From positions 1,379,001 through 1,443,000 of the forward strand of contig NZ_CP080519.1 in NCBI RefSeq assembly GCF_019468465.1: DNA of 64,000 nucleotides, written 5' to 3'. Made by a program: the position numbers and the translations under genes. The DNA comes from Amycolatopsis sp. DSM 110486. Its GTDB lineage: Bacteria; Actinomycetota; Actinomycetes; Mycobacteriales; Pseudonocardiaceae. The notes beneath the pieces are model-generated. The model saw only the letters and a list, made by a program, of their open reading frames with translations, was not told the DNA's origin and did not search any database. Below, one piece after another: positions 41,171-48,690 of this stretch (position 1 is its first letter; each line of letters begins with the position of its first letter).

Positions 41171-42721
41171 GTGCACGACGTGATCATCGTGGGCGCCGGT
41201 GCGGCCGGCCTGGTCCTGGCCGCCGAGCTGCGCCTTGCCGGGGTCCGGCCGCTGGTGCTGGAACGGCAGCCGCGACGCAGGGAAGTGCCGCGGGCCAACG
41301 GTCTCGGCGGCCAGATCGTGGAGCTGCTGCGCTACCGCGGGGTGCTGGAGCGGCTCGAAGCTGCCGCCTCCCCGGCGCACGCGGCGCCGTCGTTGCCGTT
41401 CGGCGGGACGCAGCTGGACCTCTCACACCTGGCCGAACCGGCGTACTACGCGCTGAGCATCCCGCAGCCGGTGCTCGAACGCACGCTCGCCGAGTACGCG
41501 GCGGAGCTCGGGGTGCAGCTGCGGGAGGGGCACGAGGTTGTCGGCCTTCGCGAAGACGCCGCGGTGACAGTGGACGTGCGTGGCCCCGACGGGCCGTACC
41601 AGCTCACTGCTCGCTACGTCGTGGGGTGCGACGGCGGCCGCAGCCGGGTCCGCGAGTTGCTGGGCCTGCCGTTCCCGGGCACGACGTACCCGGAGGTGAA
41701 CCGGCTCGTCGAGGCGACGGTGCCGGATTCGGTGAACCGGCTGGAGAACGGTGACCTGGACGTACCCGGACTGGGGTTGCTGCGCCAGGGTTTCACGCGG
41801 ACTGACAGCGGGGTCTTCGCGTTCGGCGCGATCGGGCCGGAGGTTCTGCTGATCAACACCGTCGAGGAGGAAGCGACCGAGTACGACGACCTCAGCCCGA
41901 TGACCGAGGCCGAGTTTCAGGCCAGCATCCGGCGCGTACTCGGCGGTTCGCTGCCCCTCGGCGAGGTGCGGCGCCTGTCGCGCTACCAGTGGCAGGGCCG
42001 GCAGGTCCCCCGGTACCGGGTTGGGCGCGTCTTCGTGGCCGGCGACGCGGCGCACCTGCTGGCTTCCTCGGGGGCGTCGCTCAACCTCGGCATGCTCGAC
42101 TCGGTCAACCTGGCGTGGAAACTCGCCGCGGCCGCGCAGGGTTGGGCGCCGCCCGGCCTGCTCGACAGCTACCACGCCGAACGCCACCACGCCGGCTCCC
42201 GCGCCCTCCTGCAGACCAGCGCGCAGGCCGCCCTGCGCCGCGGCCACGACCCCGCCGCGGACGCGCTTCGCGCGCTGTTCCAGGAGCTCCTCACCGACGA
42301 ACAATCGTTGCGCCGCCTCGCCGCCACCATCGGCGGCACCGACCTGCGCTACCCGGCTCCCGGTTCGGACCACCCCCTGGCCGGCACCTTCGCCCGCGAC
42401 TTCCCTCTGACCACCGACGACGGCCCGTCGTCTCTCGCCTCGCTGGTGCGCCTGGGCCGGCCGGTGTTCGTCGACCTCGCCGGCCGCCCGGAACTCCGCG
42501 CGGTTGCCGAACCCTGGGCTCCCCGCGTGGGCCTCCACACCGCCAAGACCCACCTCCGCCCGGCCGACGCCCTCCTCCTCCGTCCGGACGCGCACATCGC
42601 GTGGGCCGCGCCGCTCGACTCGGCCGCCGATCCGGCCGGCCTCCGCGAAGCCCTCACGACATGGTTCGGCGCGCCTGAAGGGGCCCGAAACCGCCTCACC
42701 ACACATGATCACCAAGAGTAA
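41171..42721 (+). CDS. FAD-dependent aromatic/polyketide monooxygenase (PheA/TfdB type)
   Basis: This 516-residue protein has Val-Gly-Ala-Gly-Ala-Ala-Gly-Leu at the N-terminus, the Gly-Cys-Asp-Gly-Gly-Arg-Ser segment, and Val-Ala-Gly-Asp-Ala-Ala-His as the second FAD motif. A C-terminal thioredoxin-like domain follows, as in rifampicin monooxygenase and polyketide hydroxylases. After the second FAD motif it reads Leu-Leu-Ala-Ser-Ser-Gly-Ala-Ser-Leu-Asn-Leu, where most relatives have Pro-Pro-x-Gly-Gly-Gln-Gly-x-Asn. This alters the active-site loop. GTG 41171 follows a G-rich stretch and begins the conserved strand. It is followed by a hairpin terminator at 42836. Confidence 0.85.
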   Translation: MHDVIIVGAGAAGLVLAAELRLAGVRPLVLERQPRRREVPRANGLGGQIVELLRYRGVLERLEAAASPAHAAPSLPFGGTQLDLSHLAEPAYYALSIPQPVLERTLAEYAAELGVQLREGHEVVGLREDAAVTVDVRGPDGPYQLTARYVVGCDGGRSRVRELLGLPFPGTTYPEVNRLVEATVPDSVNRLENGDLDVPGLGLLRQGFTRTDSGVFAFGAIGPEVLLINTVEEEATEYDDLSPMTEAEFQASIRRVLGGSLPLGEVRRLSRYQWQGRQVPRYRVGRVFVAGDAAHLLASSGASLNLGMLDSVNLAWKLAAAAQGWAPPGLLDSYHAERHHAGSRALLQTSAQAALRRGHDPAADALRALFQELLTDEQSLRRLAATIGGTDLRYPAPGSDHPLAGTFARDFPLTTDDGPSSLASLVRLGRPVFVDLAGRPELRAVAEPWAPRVGLHTAKTHLRPADALLLRPDAHIAWAAPLDSAADPAGLREALTTWFGAPEGARNRLTTHDHQE

Positions 42722-42835
42722 GTGTTCACCATGATCGATTCACCGTTTCGTGGACTGATCCTAGATCGACTTCTACCGCTAGTGTCACCGACAACCCGCT
42801 CAGCCTCGACATTCCCCCGACCGGGCGGCGGGCCA

Positions 42836-42872
42836 GGCCCCCTGGAAGCCCCCCTTCCGCGCCCAGGGGGCC
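42836..42872 (+). terminator. Terminator hairpin after the flavin monooxygenase
   Basis: GGCCCCCTGG (42836-42845) pairs with CCAGGGGGCC (42863-42872), a 10-bp perfect stem with a 17-nt loop, 115 bp after the monooxygenase stop. Confidence 0.6.
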
Positions 42873-42888
42873 ACACAAACAACCACCC

Positions 42889-43277
42889 TCACTCACCCCC
42901 GGAGGAGAGCGCTTGCCACACGCGGTCGCCGGCTTTCGGCAGCAAGGTGAGCCACCTGCCGGTCGCGGTCTGGACCACGCGCAGCGCACCCGCCCGCTGC
43001 CGGCTGCGACGCGGGCCCGGCGCGCGTCGAAGGTCCCGAGCGGCGTGGCATCCGAGCACCCTTCGCCGACCGGAGTCACCTGGCCCACCGCCTGGCGAAG
43101 GTCTGCCAGCGCTCATTTCCCCTCTGCCGCCGCGACTTCCGCGTCCAGCCGCCCCTCATCGGCCGGCAGATGCAGCTGACCGACAGACATCTCCCACGCG
43201 AGTGGCAACGCCGGTAGCTCAACAAAGGGCGTCACCCGAACGGTCGCGATCCACATCACTCGCGGGCCGTGGAACAT
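42889..43277 (-). pseudogene. Decayed protein gene, family not identified
   Basis: Three protein-like pieces lie in order on the minus strand. From ATG 43277 a frame reads to a TGA at 43115-43113, with Ser-Val-Gly-Gln-Leu-His-Leu-Pro-Ala-Asp-Glu-Gly-Arg near its end. The same frame after the TGA continues with Ala-Leu-Ala-Asp-Leu-Arg-Gln-Ala-Val-Gly-Gln. It then shifts by one base into Leu-Arg-Val-Val-Gln-Thr-Ala-Thr-Gly-Arg-Trp-Leu-Thr-Leu-Leu-Pro-Lys, ending at 42889. One stop and one frameshift therefore break a gene of ~125 codons. The C-terminus loosely recalls ESX-associated proteins, but I cannot name the family. It sits next to the folded repeats. Confidence 0.4.
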
Positions 43278-43304
43278 TCGGTGGCCGCCTGCGTTGTACT
43301 GGCT

Positions 43305-43521
43305 GTCGGTACGGAGGGGTCCCCGGGCTCCACAACTCACCTTCCCGGACAGCCGGTTCGCCGGCCCCGGGTTGCGTCACTCGCCGAGAGGCGACCCCCG
43401 TGCCGGCGCAAGACCACCCGCCCCGCTGCCCCGCGCTCCCCCAACGCGGTACGGGGCGGGCGCCAGTGCTCCTGCTCTCGCTCGCCGGACCCCCAGCCGG
43501 CGGAGCCGGGAGCGGGAGCAC
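43305..43521 (+). ncRNA. Folded tandem element, copy A (predicted structured RNA)
   Basis: Module 1 (43305-43407) is closed by GTCGGTACGG / CCGTGCCGGC. It contains a GTCC..GGG / CCC..GGAC stem, a hairpin GCCGG-TTCG-CCGGC (43352-43365) and GGGTTGC (43369-43375) / GCGACCC (43391-43397) around the invariant CGCCGAGAG. Module 2 is CCCGCCCCG (43417-43425) / CGGGGCGGG (43452-43460). Module 3 is a 12-bp stem starting GTGCTCC (43466) and ending GGAGCAC (43521). Strand is inferred from the UUCG tetraloop, which is stable only when read on +. Length differences between copies are not multiples of three, so it is not coding. Confidence 0.6.
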
Positions 43522-43584
43522 CCTCAGTACCCTCCATTGTGGATCATCGGGAATACCTCCGCACCGGCACTAGTTACAACCTTT

Positions 43585-43808
43585 GCCGGTGCGGTGGTGT
43601 CCCCGGGCTCCACCCACTGCCTTCCCGGACCGTCGCACAGACGCCGGGTCGCGCCAACCGCCGAGAGGCGACCCCCGCACCGGCCCGAACCCAACCTCCT
43701 CAGACCACCCCACCCCGCTGCGCCGCAGTTGCCTCGAGGCAGCGCGGGGCGGGCTCATGTGCTCCTGCTCCTGTCGCCGGACCCACTGCCGCGGCGGGAG
43801 CGGGGGCA
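43585..43808 (+). ncRNA. Folded tandem element, copy B (predicted structured RNA)
   Basis: Module 1 (43585-43684) is closed by GCCGGTGCGG / CCGCACCGGC, fully Watson-Crick although four bases differ from the other copies. The inner hairpin is CGTC-GCACA-GACG (43631-43643), and GGGTCGC (43646-43652) pairs with GCGACCC (43668-43674) around CGCCGAGAG. Module 2 is CCCCGC (43713-43718) / GCGGGG (43744-43749). Module 3 pairs TGCTCCTGCTCC (from 43760) with GGAGCGGGGGCA (to 43808). After it, GTGGATCAT (43822-43830) matches the sequence following copy A. Confidence 0.6.
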
Positions 43809-43917
43809 TCCAAACGTCCACAGTGGATCATGAAATCAGGATCATGCAAATCACCTGAGCGACCTGCGTCACAAGGGAAATCCGGAACACCGGCCACGCC
43901 CAGGCGTTGTACAGAGT

Positions 43918-44152
43918 GTCGGTACGGCGGGTGTCCCCGGGCCTCACCCACTGCCTTCCCGGGCCGTCGCAAGACGCCGGGTCGCGCCACTCGCCGAGAG
44001 GCGACCCCCCGTACCGACGCAAGCCACTCGAAGAGAAAGCTCCCGCCCGCACCCGCCGATCCCCCCATCGGCGCGGCGCCCGAGGCGGGAAACAGTGCCC
44101 CCGCTCCCTGTCCGCGCGAACTCCCTCTCCGCAGCGACGGGACCGGGGGCAC
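43918..44152 (+). ncRNA. Folded tandem element, copy C (predicted structured RNA)
   Basis: Module 1 (43918-44018) is closed by GTCGGTACGG / CCGTACCGAC, perfectly paired. The inner hairpin is CGTC-GCAA-GACG (43965-43976) with a GNRA loop, and GGGTCGC (43979-43985) pairs with GCGACCC (44001-44007) around CGCCGAGAG. Module 2 is TCCCGCC (44041-44047) / GGCGGGA (44084-44090) enclosing CCGAT / ATCGG. Module 3 pairs GTGCCCCCG (44095) with CGGGGGCAC (to 44152), ending 4 bp before the convergent nuclease-helicase stop. GCGTTGTAC precedes both this copy and copy A. Confidence 0.6.
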
Positions 44153-44156
44153 GCCC

Positions 44157-47100
44157 TTATCCGGAGCCAGGCGCGGAGCCGGGCCAGGGCAGCGCGTCCT
44201 GCAGCAGCCCGAGCATCCCCGACACCAGCCGCATCTGCTCGACCGTGCGGATGTCGGCCTCGAGCAGATGCGGCGAACACACCAGCACCGCCACCGACTG
44301 CGCCCGCGACAGCGCGACGTTCAGCCGGTTGCGCGAGAGCAGGAAGTCGAGCCCGCGCGGGAGGTCGACGGCCGAGGACGACGTCATCGTCGTCACCACC
44401 ACCGGCGCCTCCTGGCCCTGGAACCGGTCGACCGTGCCCACGCGGACGTCGCCGAAGCCGGCTTCGGCCAGCGCGCGCGTGACCACGCGGGCCTGCAGGT
44501 TGTAGGGCGCCACCACGAGGAAGTCGGCGTCCGTCAGCGGACGGCCCTCCCACGTGCGCCCGTGCAGCGCCGAGATCACCGAGACGACCTCGGCCGCCTC
44601 CTCCACCGAACGCGTCGTGTTCCCCCGGTGCTCCACCGACGCCAGGTACAGCCCCGACGCGAACCCGTCGACCGACCGCGACGCCGACGGGTGCGAGTGC
44701 AGCAACCCCGCGTAGGACAGCCGCGAAACGGGCGCGCACACCGCCGGGTGCATGCGCCGCGTCTGGTCGAGGAAGTAGCCCAGGTGCGCCGGCATGATGT
44801 CGGCGTCGCCGATCAGGTGCCCCAGCGCCGAGGCCTCCGCGCCCGCCGGGTGCGTGCCCTGCACCACCTGCGGCAACTGCTGCGGATCACCCAGCAGCAC
44901 CACGTTCTTCGCGCACGTCGACACGGCCAGCGCGTCGGCCAGCGCGAACTGGCCGGCCTCGTCGATCACGAGCACGTCGAACGGCTCCGCGCGCACAGCC
45001 GCGTTGGCGAACGTCCAAGCCGTGCCGCCCACCAGGTGCCCGGTGTCGTGTTCCTCGCGCCAGCGCACCAGAGCGTTGTTGTTCTTCGGCTGTTCCCACG
45101 CCGCCGAGGGGTCCGGCGTCCGCTTCGCGCGTTTGGCACACGCCAGCGAAGGATCGTTGCCCAGCGCGGCGGAAAGCACGTTCTCCACGGCCTTGTGACT
45201 GTTGGACGTGACCCCGACCGTCCGGCCCGAACGCACGAGGTGCGCGATCAGCTTGCCCGCCAGGTATGTCTTCCCCGCGCCCGGCGGGCCCTGCACGGCG
45301 AGCACGGAACCGTCGAGCGCGTCGACGGCCTCGATCACCGTCGCGACCAGATCCTCACCCGCGGCAGGCAACGCGCCGCCGGTCCGCAACCGCGGCGACG
45401 TCCGGCGCAGGAGGTCCACACCAGGGTGCTTCGGCAGCACCGGCAGGGTTTCCCCGACGAGCCGGGCGAGATCGGCCACGGCCTCGTCCTTCGGCGACGG
45501 CCGCACCGGGCTGCCGGGCAGCACCGCGGCCGGACGGTCGTTCGACGTCGCGTCGGGCGCGCTGCTCTCCTCCAGCGTCAGCTCGACGGCCGAGGAAGCC
45601 ACCACCTTCGCGTCGCGCGCTTCGGCGCCGTAACGCAGGCGCACGTCGTCGCCCGGTGCGAACGGGTGCGGCCGGTCCGGGTCGCACGCCACGACGAGCG
45701 TCCGCTTCGCCGTGCGCAGCCGGCCGGACGGCGGCACCCACTCGCCGACGGACACCGAAACGGGCACCGCGCACGTCGTGTCGATCTCCAGGTCACCGAG
45801 CGGCGCCGCCACCTGGCGGAAGAACTCCCACCATGCCGGGTTCGTCTCACGCCGGTGGTAGCCCACGGACGCGGCGAGCAGCGCACGGGCGTGGTCGTCC
45901 GGGGTGAACTCCGCCGGATCGTCGGGCAGGCCGTCGAGCAACGGGTCGACGAGCGCCGCCATCGCGGCCGCGCGCTCCGCCCGCCGTTGCGCCGCGACGT
46001 CTTCCTCCGTCTCCCGCAGCAGAGCGTCCACATCGGACTCGGGCGCCGGCTCGACGAGGTCGATGCCCTCGTCCACGCGCACCCGATGCAGGAACTCCAG
46101 CAGCCGCAGGGTGGACACGCAGTCGTACTCGTTGTACTCACCGATGCCGCGCAGCACTTCGTCGGCCCGCTCGGACTCTCCGGCGGCCGTGAGCGTGAGG
46201 TAGTCCTCGTACGCCTCGATGCTGGACGCGGCCGTCTTCACGTCGCCGTCGCGCGCGGCGGGCATGTAGAGCGGCTCGAGGTACTTGATCGAGTACGACC
46301 GCTGCCCGACCCGCAACGCCTTGCGCACCACCGCGTACAGGTCCACGAGCGCGCCGCACCGCAACAGCTCGTCCACGGCTTCCTCGCGTGTGCCGTGCAC
46401 GGCGGCGAGACGCTTGATGGCGGTGACCTCATACGGCGCGTAGTGGTACACGTGCGCGCCGGGGTGTTCGGCCAGCCGCGCGGTGGCGAAGTCCACGAAC
46501 TCCTCGAACGCGCGCTTCTCCTGCGCCCGGGAGTGGGCCCAGAACGGGGTGAACCGCTGACCGTCAGTGTCGTCGGGGGCGTCCGAGTCGTCCGTCACCG
46601 CACCGAACAGGTACTCGAGCCCGGAGCCCGCCAACGCGTACGGGTCGCCTTCCATGTCGAAGAAGACGTCGCCCGGGCTCGGCGGCGGCAGCTGGGCGAG
46701 CGCGGCGGGATCGATCACCTCGTAGGCGAGCTCGCCCGTCTCGTCCTGGCGCACCTGGATCGCGGCCTGCGCGCGCAACGTCGTGTACGTGGTCGCGGAC
46801 ATGTCGCGCGGCCGGTCGTCCGGCCCGGCGGCGGCGAGCTTGTCGATCGTCGCGAGACCGGCCGTCACGAGCTTGCGCCGCTGGTCTCCGCGCATGCCCG
46901 CGACGAGCGACAGGTCACGGTCCGCCTCCCGCGCCGTCGAGCAGTGCTGCGCGAAGCTGCAGGCTCCGCACGCCGGCCGTTCGTCGGCCCACAGCTGCAG
47001 CGGCAGCCGGGCCGGGCGGTCGCGCAGCCGCGAGCGCAGGCGGTCGAGCAGCGGGAGGAAGTCGTCGACGCGCAGCGTGCGCGTGGTGCCGTCGCCCAGC

Positions 47101-47576
47101 AGCAAGTGCATGTCCGGACCAGCCGGCCAACCCGCGCGGCGCAGCGCATCGGCGTACGCGGTCAGCTGGACCACCGCGGACGGCTTGGCGTGCCGGGCGA
47201 GCTTGGTGTCGTAGACCTCGTAGCGGCCTTCGTCGTCGCGCAGCAGGAAATCGGCGCGGCCGGTGAACTCGTCGTCGTGGAACACGGCCTGGTAGACCAC
47301 GGGCGCGCCCGCGCGCAGCGCCTCCTCCGTCACCTTCGCGGCGACGACCGGATCACGCTCCTCGATCTCCACGACCTTGCGTTCGGCCCGCAGCCGCTCG
47401 AGCGTCGCCTCCTCGTGCGCGCGCCCGTGCTTCACGGCCAGCTGATCAGGTCCTGAACCGGGCCTCGGCGCGCCGGGCAGCCCCGCTGCCAGCGCCTGCG
47501 TGAGGACGCTCCGGTGCTCGCACTCGAGCAGATCGGCGAGATCGGACGGCGTGTACATCGCCCGGAAGTCTGGCAC
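44157..47576 (-). CDS. TM0106-family RecB-like nuclease / SF1 helicase fusion
   Basis: This 1,139-residue protein has three parts. Residues ~1-215 form a Cas4/RecB-like nuclease: Cys19, Gly-Arg-Ala-Asp (~106-109), Tyr-Asp-Thr-Lys (~122-125) and Cys203, Cys206, Cys212, fitting an iron-sulfur cluster. Residues ~305-500 form an RNase H-fold exonuclease with Asp-Met-Glu (~307-309) and Tyr-Asn-Glu-Tyr-Asp-Cys (~481-486). Residues ~740-1,130 form a Dna2/UPF1-like SF1 helicase with Gly-Pro-Pro-Gly-Ala-Gly-Lys-Thr (~763-770), Ile-Asp-Glu-Ala-Gly-Gln (~871-876) and Gly-Thr-Val-Asp-Arg-Phe-Gln-Gly-Gln-Glu. It should bind, unwind and cut nucleic acid. It is convergent with the folded repeats. Its biological role is unestablished; repair or defence are options. 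Confidence 0.88.
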   Translation of the reverse strand: MPDFRAMYTPSDLADLLECEHRSVLTQALAAGLPGAPRPGSGPDQLAVKHGRAHEEATLERLRAERKVVEIEERDPVVAAKVTEEALRAGAPVVYQAVFHDDEFTGRADFLLRDDEGRYEVYDTKLARHAKPSAVVQLTAYADALRRAGWPAGPDMHLLLGDGTTRTLRVDDFLPLLDRLRSRLRDRPARLPLQLWADERPACGACSFAQHCSTAREADRDLSLVAGMRGDQRRKLVTAGLATIDKLAAAGPDDRPRDMSATTYTTLRAQAAIQVRQDETGELAYEVIDPAALAQLPPPSPGDVFFDMEGDPYALAGSGLEYLFGAVTDDSDAPDDTDGQRFTPFWAHSRAQEKRAFEEFVDFATARLAEHPGAHVYHYAPYEVTAIKRLAAVHGTREEAVDELLRCGALVDLYAVVRKALRVGQRSYSIKYLEPLYMPAARDGDVKTAASSIEAYEDYLTLTAAGESERADEVLRGIGEYNEYDCVSTLRLLEFLHRVRVDEGIDLVEPAPESDVDALLRETEEDVAAQRRAERAAAMAALVDPLLDGLPDDPAEFTPDDHARALLAASVGYHRRETNPAWWEFFRQVAAPLGDLEIDTTCAVPVSVSVGEWVPPSGRLRTAKRTLVVACDPDRPHPFAPGDDVRLRYGAEARDAKVVASSAVELTLEESSAPDATSNDRPAAVLPGSPVRPSPKDEAVADLARLVGETLPVLPKHPGVDLLRRTSPRLRTGGALPAAGEDLVATVIEAVDALDGSVLAVQGPPGAGKTYLAGKLIAHLVRSGRTVGVTSNSHKAVENVLSAALGNDPSLACAKRAKRTPDPSAAWEQPKNNNALVRWREEHDTGHLVGGTAWTFANAAVRAEPFDVLVIDEAGQFALADALAVSTCAKNVVLLGDPQQLPQVVQGTHPAGAEASALGHLIGDADIMPAHLGYFLDQTRRMHPAVCAPVSRLSYAGLLHSHPSASRSVDGFASGLYLASVEHRGNTTRSVEEAAEVVSVISALHGRTWEGRPLTDADFLVVAPYNLQARVVTRALAEAGFGDVRVGTVDRFQGQEAPVVVTTMTSSSAVDLPRGLDFLLSRNRLNVALSRAQSVAVLVCSPHLLEADIRTVEQMRLVSGMLGLLQDALPWPGSAPGSG

Positions 47577-47645
47577 GACCGCCGGCGCGCCCCGCCCACC
47601 CCGGGCACCGACACGCCGACGGCCCAGGTCACGGCCGGTGAGCCG

Positions 47646-48554
47646 TCAGCGCCGGCGGGGCAGCGGAATCACGTCGAAGTCGCGCGCCACGTGGATCTCC
47701 CCGTCGAAGACCTCCGCCGCCTCCTCCCCGAACGCGTCGGCCTCCGCATAGGGGTAGCGCTGCGAGAAGTGGGTCAGCACGAGCTTGCGCACACCTGCCG
47801 CCGCGGCGAGACGGCCGGCGTCGGTGCTGGTGAGGTGGCCGTAGCGGGTGGCGATGTCGGCGTCGGCGGCGCGGAAGGTCGACTCGGCGACCAGCAGGTC
47901 CGCGTCGCGCGCGCAGTCCAGGGCTCCCGCGCACGGGCGCGTGTCCATGACGAACGCCACAACCTGTCCGGGCTTCGGCTCGCTGACGTCGGCGAGGTGA
48001 ACAGTGCGGCCGTCGACCTCCAGCGAGCCTTCCCGCTGCAGCCGGCTGATGTCCGGACCTCGGACGCCGGCCGCGGCGAGGCGGTCGGGGAGCATGCGGA
48101 TGCCGTCGGGTTCGGTGTAGCGGTAGCCGAAGCAGTCGATGCGGTGGTCGAGGACGTGGGCGGACATCGGGCCGTCGGTCCAGCCGTCGGCGAGCACCGG
48201 GCGCGGGACGACCTCGGCGCGCTCGTGGTAGACGGTGGAGTAGCGCAGGCGCTCGAAAAACGCCTGGCCGGAGGCCGGGTAGTGGCAGCGCACGGGCCGC
48301 GGCACGGCGTCGAGCGACAGCCGCTGCAGCACGGCGGAGAGGCCGAGGCTGTGGTCGCCGTGGAAGTGGGTGATGCAGATGCGCGTGAGCTCCGCGGCGG
48401 CAACGCCGGCGTGGGTCATCTGCCGCTGCGTGCCCTCCCCCGGGTCGAACAGCACGCCGTCGGTGTCGAAACGCAGGAGGTACCCGTTGTGGTTGCGGTG
48501 CCGGGTCGGCGTCTGGCTCGCCGACCCGAGCACCACGAGCTCACGTCGTGACAT
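47646..48554 (-). CDS. rnz: Ribonuclease Z
   Basis: This 302-residue metallo-beta-lactamase-fold protein has Thr-His-Phe-His-Gly-Asp-His-Ser (the two-zinc site), a Pro-Gly-Glu-Gly-Thr-Gln-Arg-Gln motif near the N-terminus, and Phe-Val-Met-Asp-Thr-Arg. The late Leu-Thr-His-Phe-Ser-Gln-Arg-Tyr motif is typical of RNase Z, which trims tRNA 3' ends. It may also act on other structured RNAs. ATG 48554 (Met-Ser-Arg-Arg-Glu-Leu) is chosen. It lies 69 bp upstream of the nuclease-helicase on the same strand. Confidence 0.9.
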   Translation of the reverse strand: MSRRELVVLGSASQTPTRHRNHNGYLLRFDTDGVLFDPGEGTQRQMTHAGVAAAELTRICITHFHGDHSLGLSAVLQRLSLDAVPRPVRCHYPASGQAFFERLRYSTVYHERAEVVPRPVLADGWTDGPMSAHVLDHRIDCFGYRYTEPDGIRMLPDRLAAAGVRGPDISRLQREGSLEVDGRTVHLADVSEPKPGQVVAFVMDTRPCAGALDCARDADLLVAESTFRAADADIATRYGHLTSTDAGRLAAAAGVRKLVLTHFSQRYPYAEADAFGEEAAEVFDGEIHVARDFDVIPLPRRR

Positions 48555-48594
48555 GCCGCCCATCTTCGACGATCACCGGCCGCCGGGAAAAGCG

Positions 48595-48626
48595 GACGGC
48601 CACCCGGTCCATTCCGGGTGGCCGTC
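48595..48626 (-). terminator. Terminator of the afsA-SDR operon
   Basis: GACGGCCACCCGG (48595-48607) and CCGGGTGGCCGTC (48614-48626) form a 13-bp perfect stem with a 6-nt loop. On the minus strand a short T-rich tract follows (CGCTTTTCCC). It separates the signalling operon from RNase Z. Confidence 0.8.
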
Positions 48627-48690
48627 ATGATCGAAATTGCTGTGCGAATTCAAGCGGGCACTTTCCGCGTTATTCGATCTTCGAATCGCG

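Noticed and set aside
43305..44152. Cobalamin, SAM, TPP, glycine or c-di-AMP riboswitch, or integron attC sites
   Set aside because: None of the conserved cores I know for these classes could be placed in all three copies on either strand, and attC GTTRRRY core sites are absent.
43305..44152. CRISPR array
   Set aside because: Units are ~220 nt, diverged and structured, with no short identical repeats or uniform spacers.
43269..47456. Very long + strand open frame across the folded repeats and nuclease gene
   Set aside because: It is mostly the complement of the nuclease-helicase gene, is Arg/His-rich and without domains. Homologous repeat copies differ by indels that are not multiples of three.
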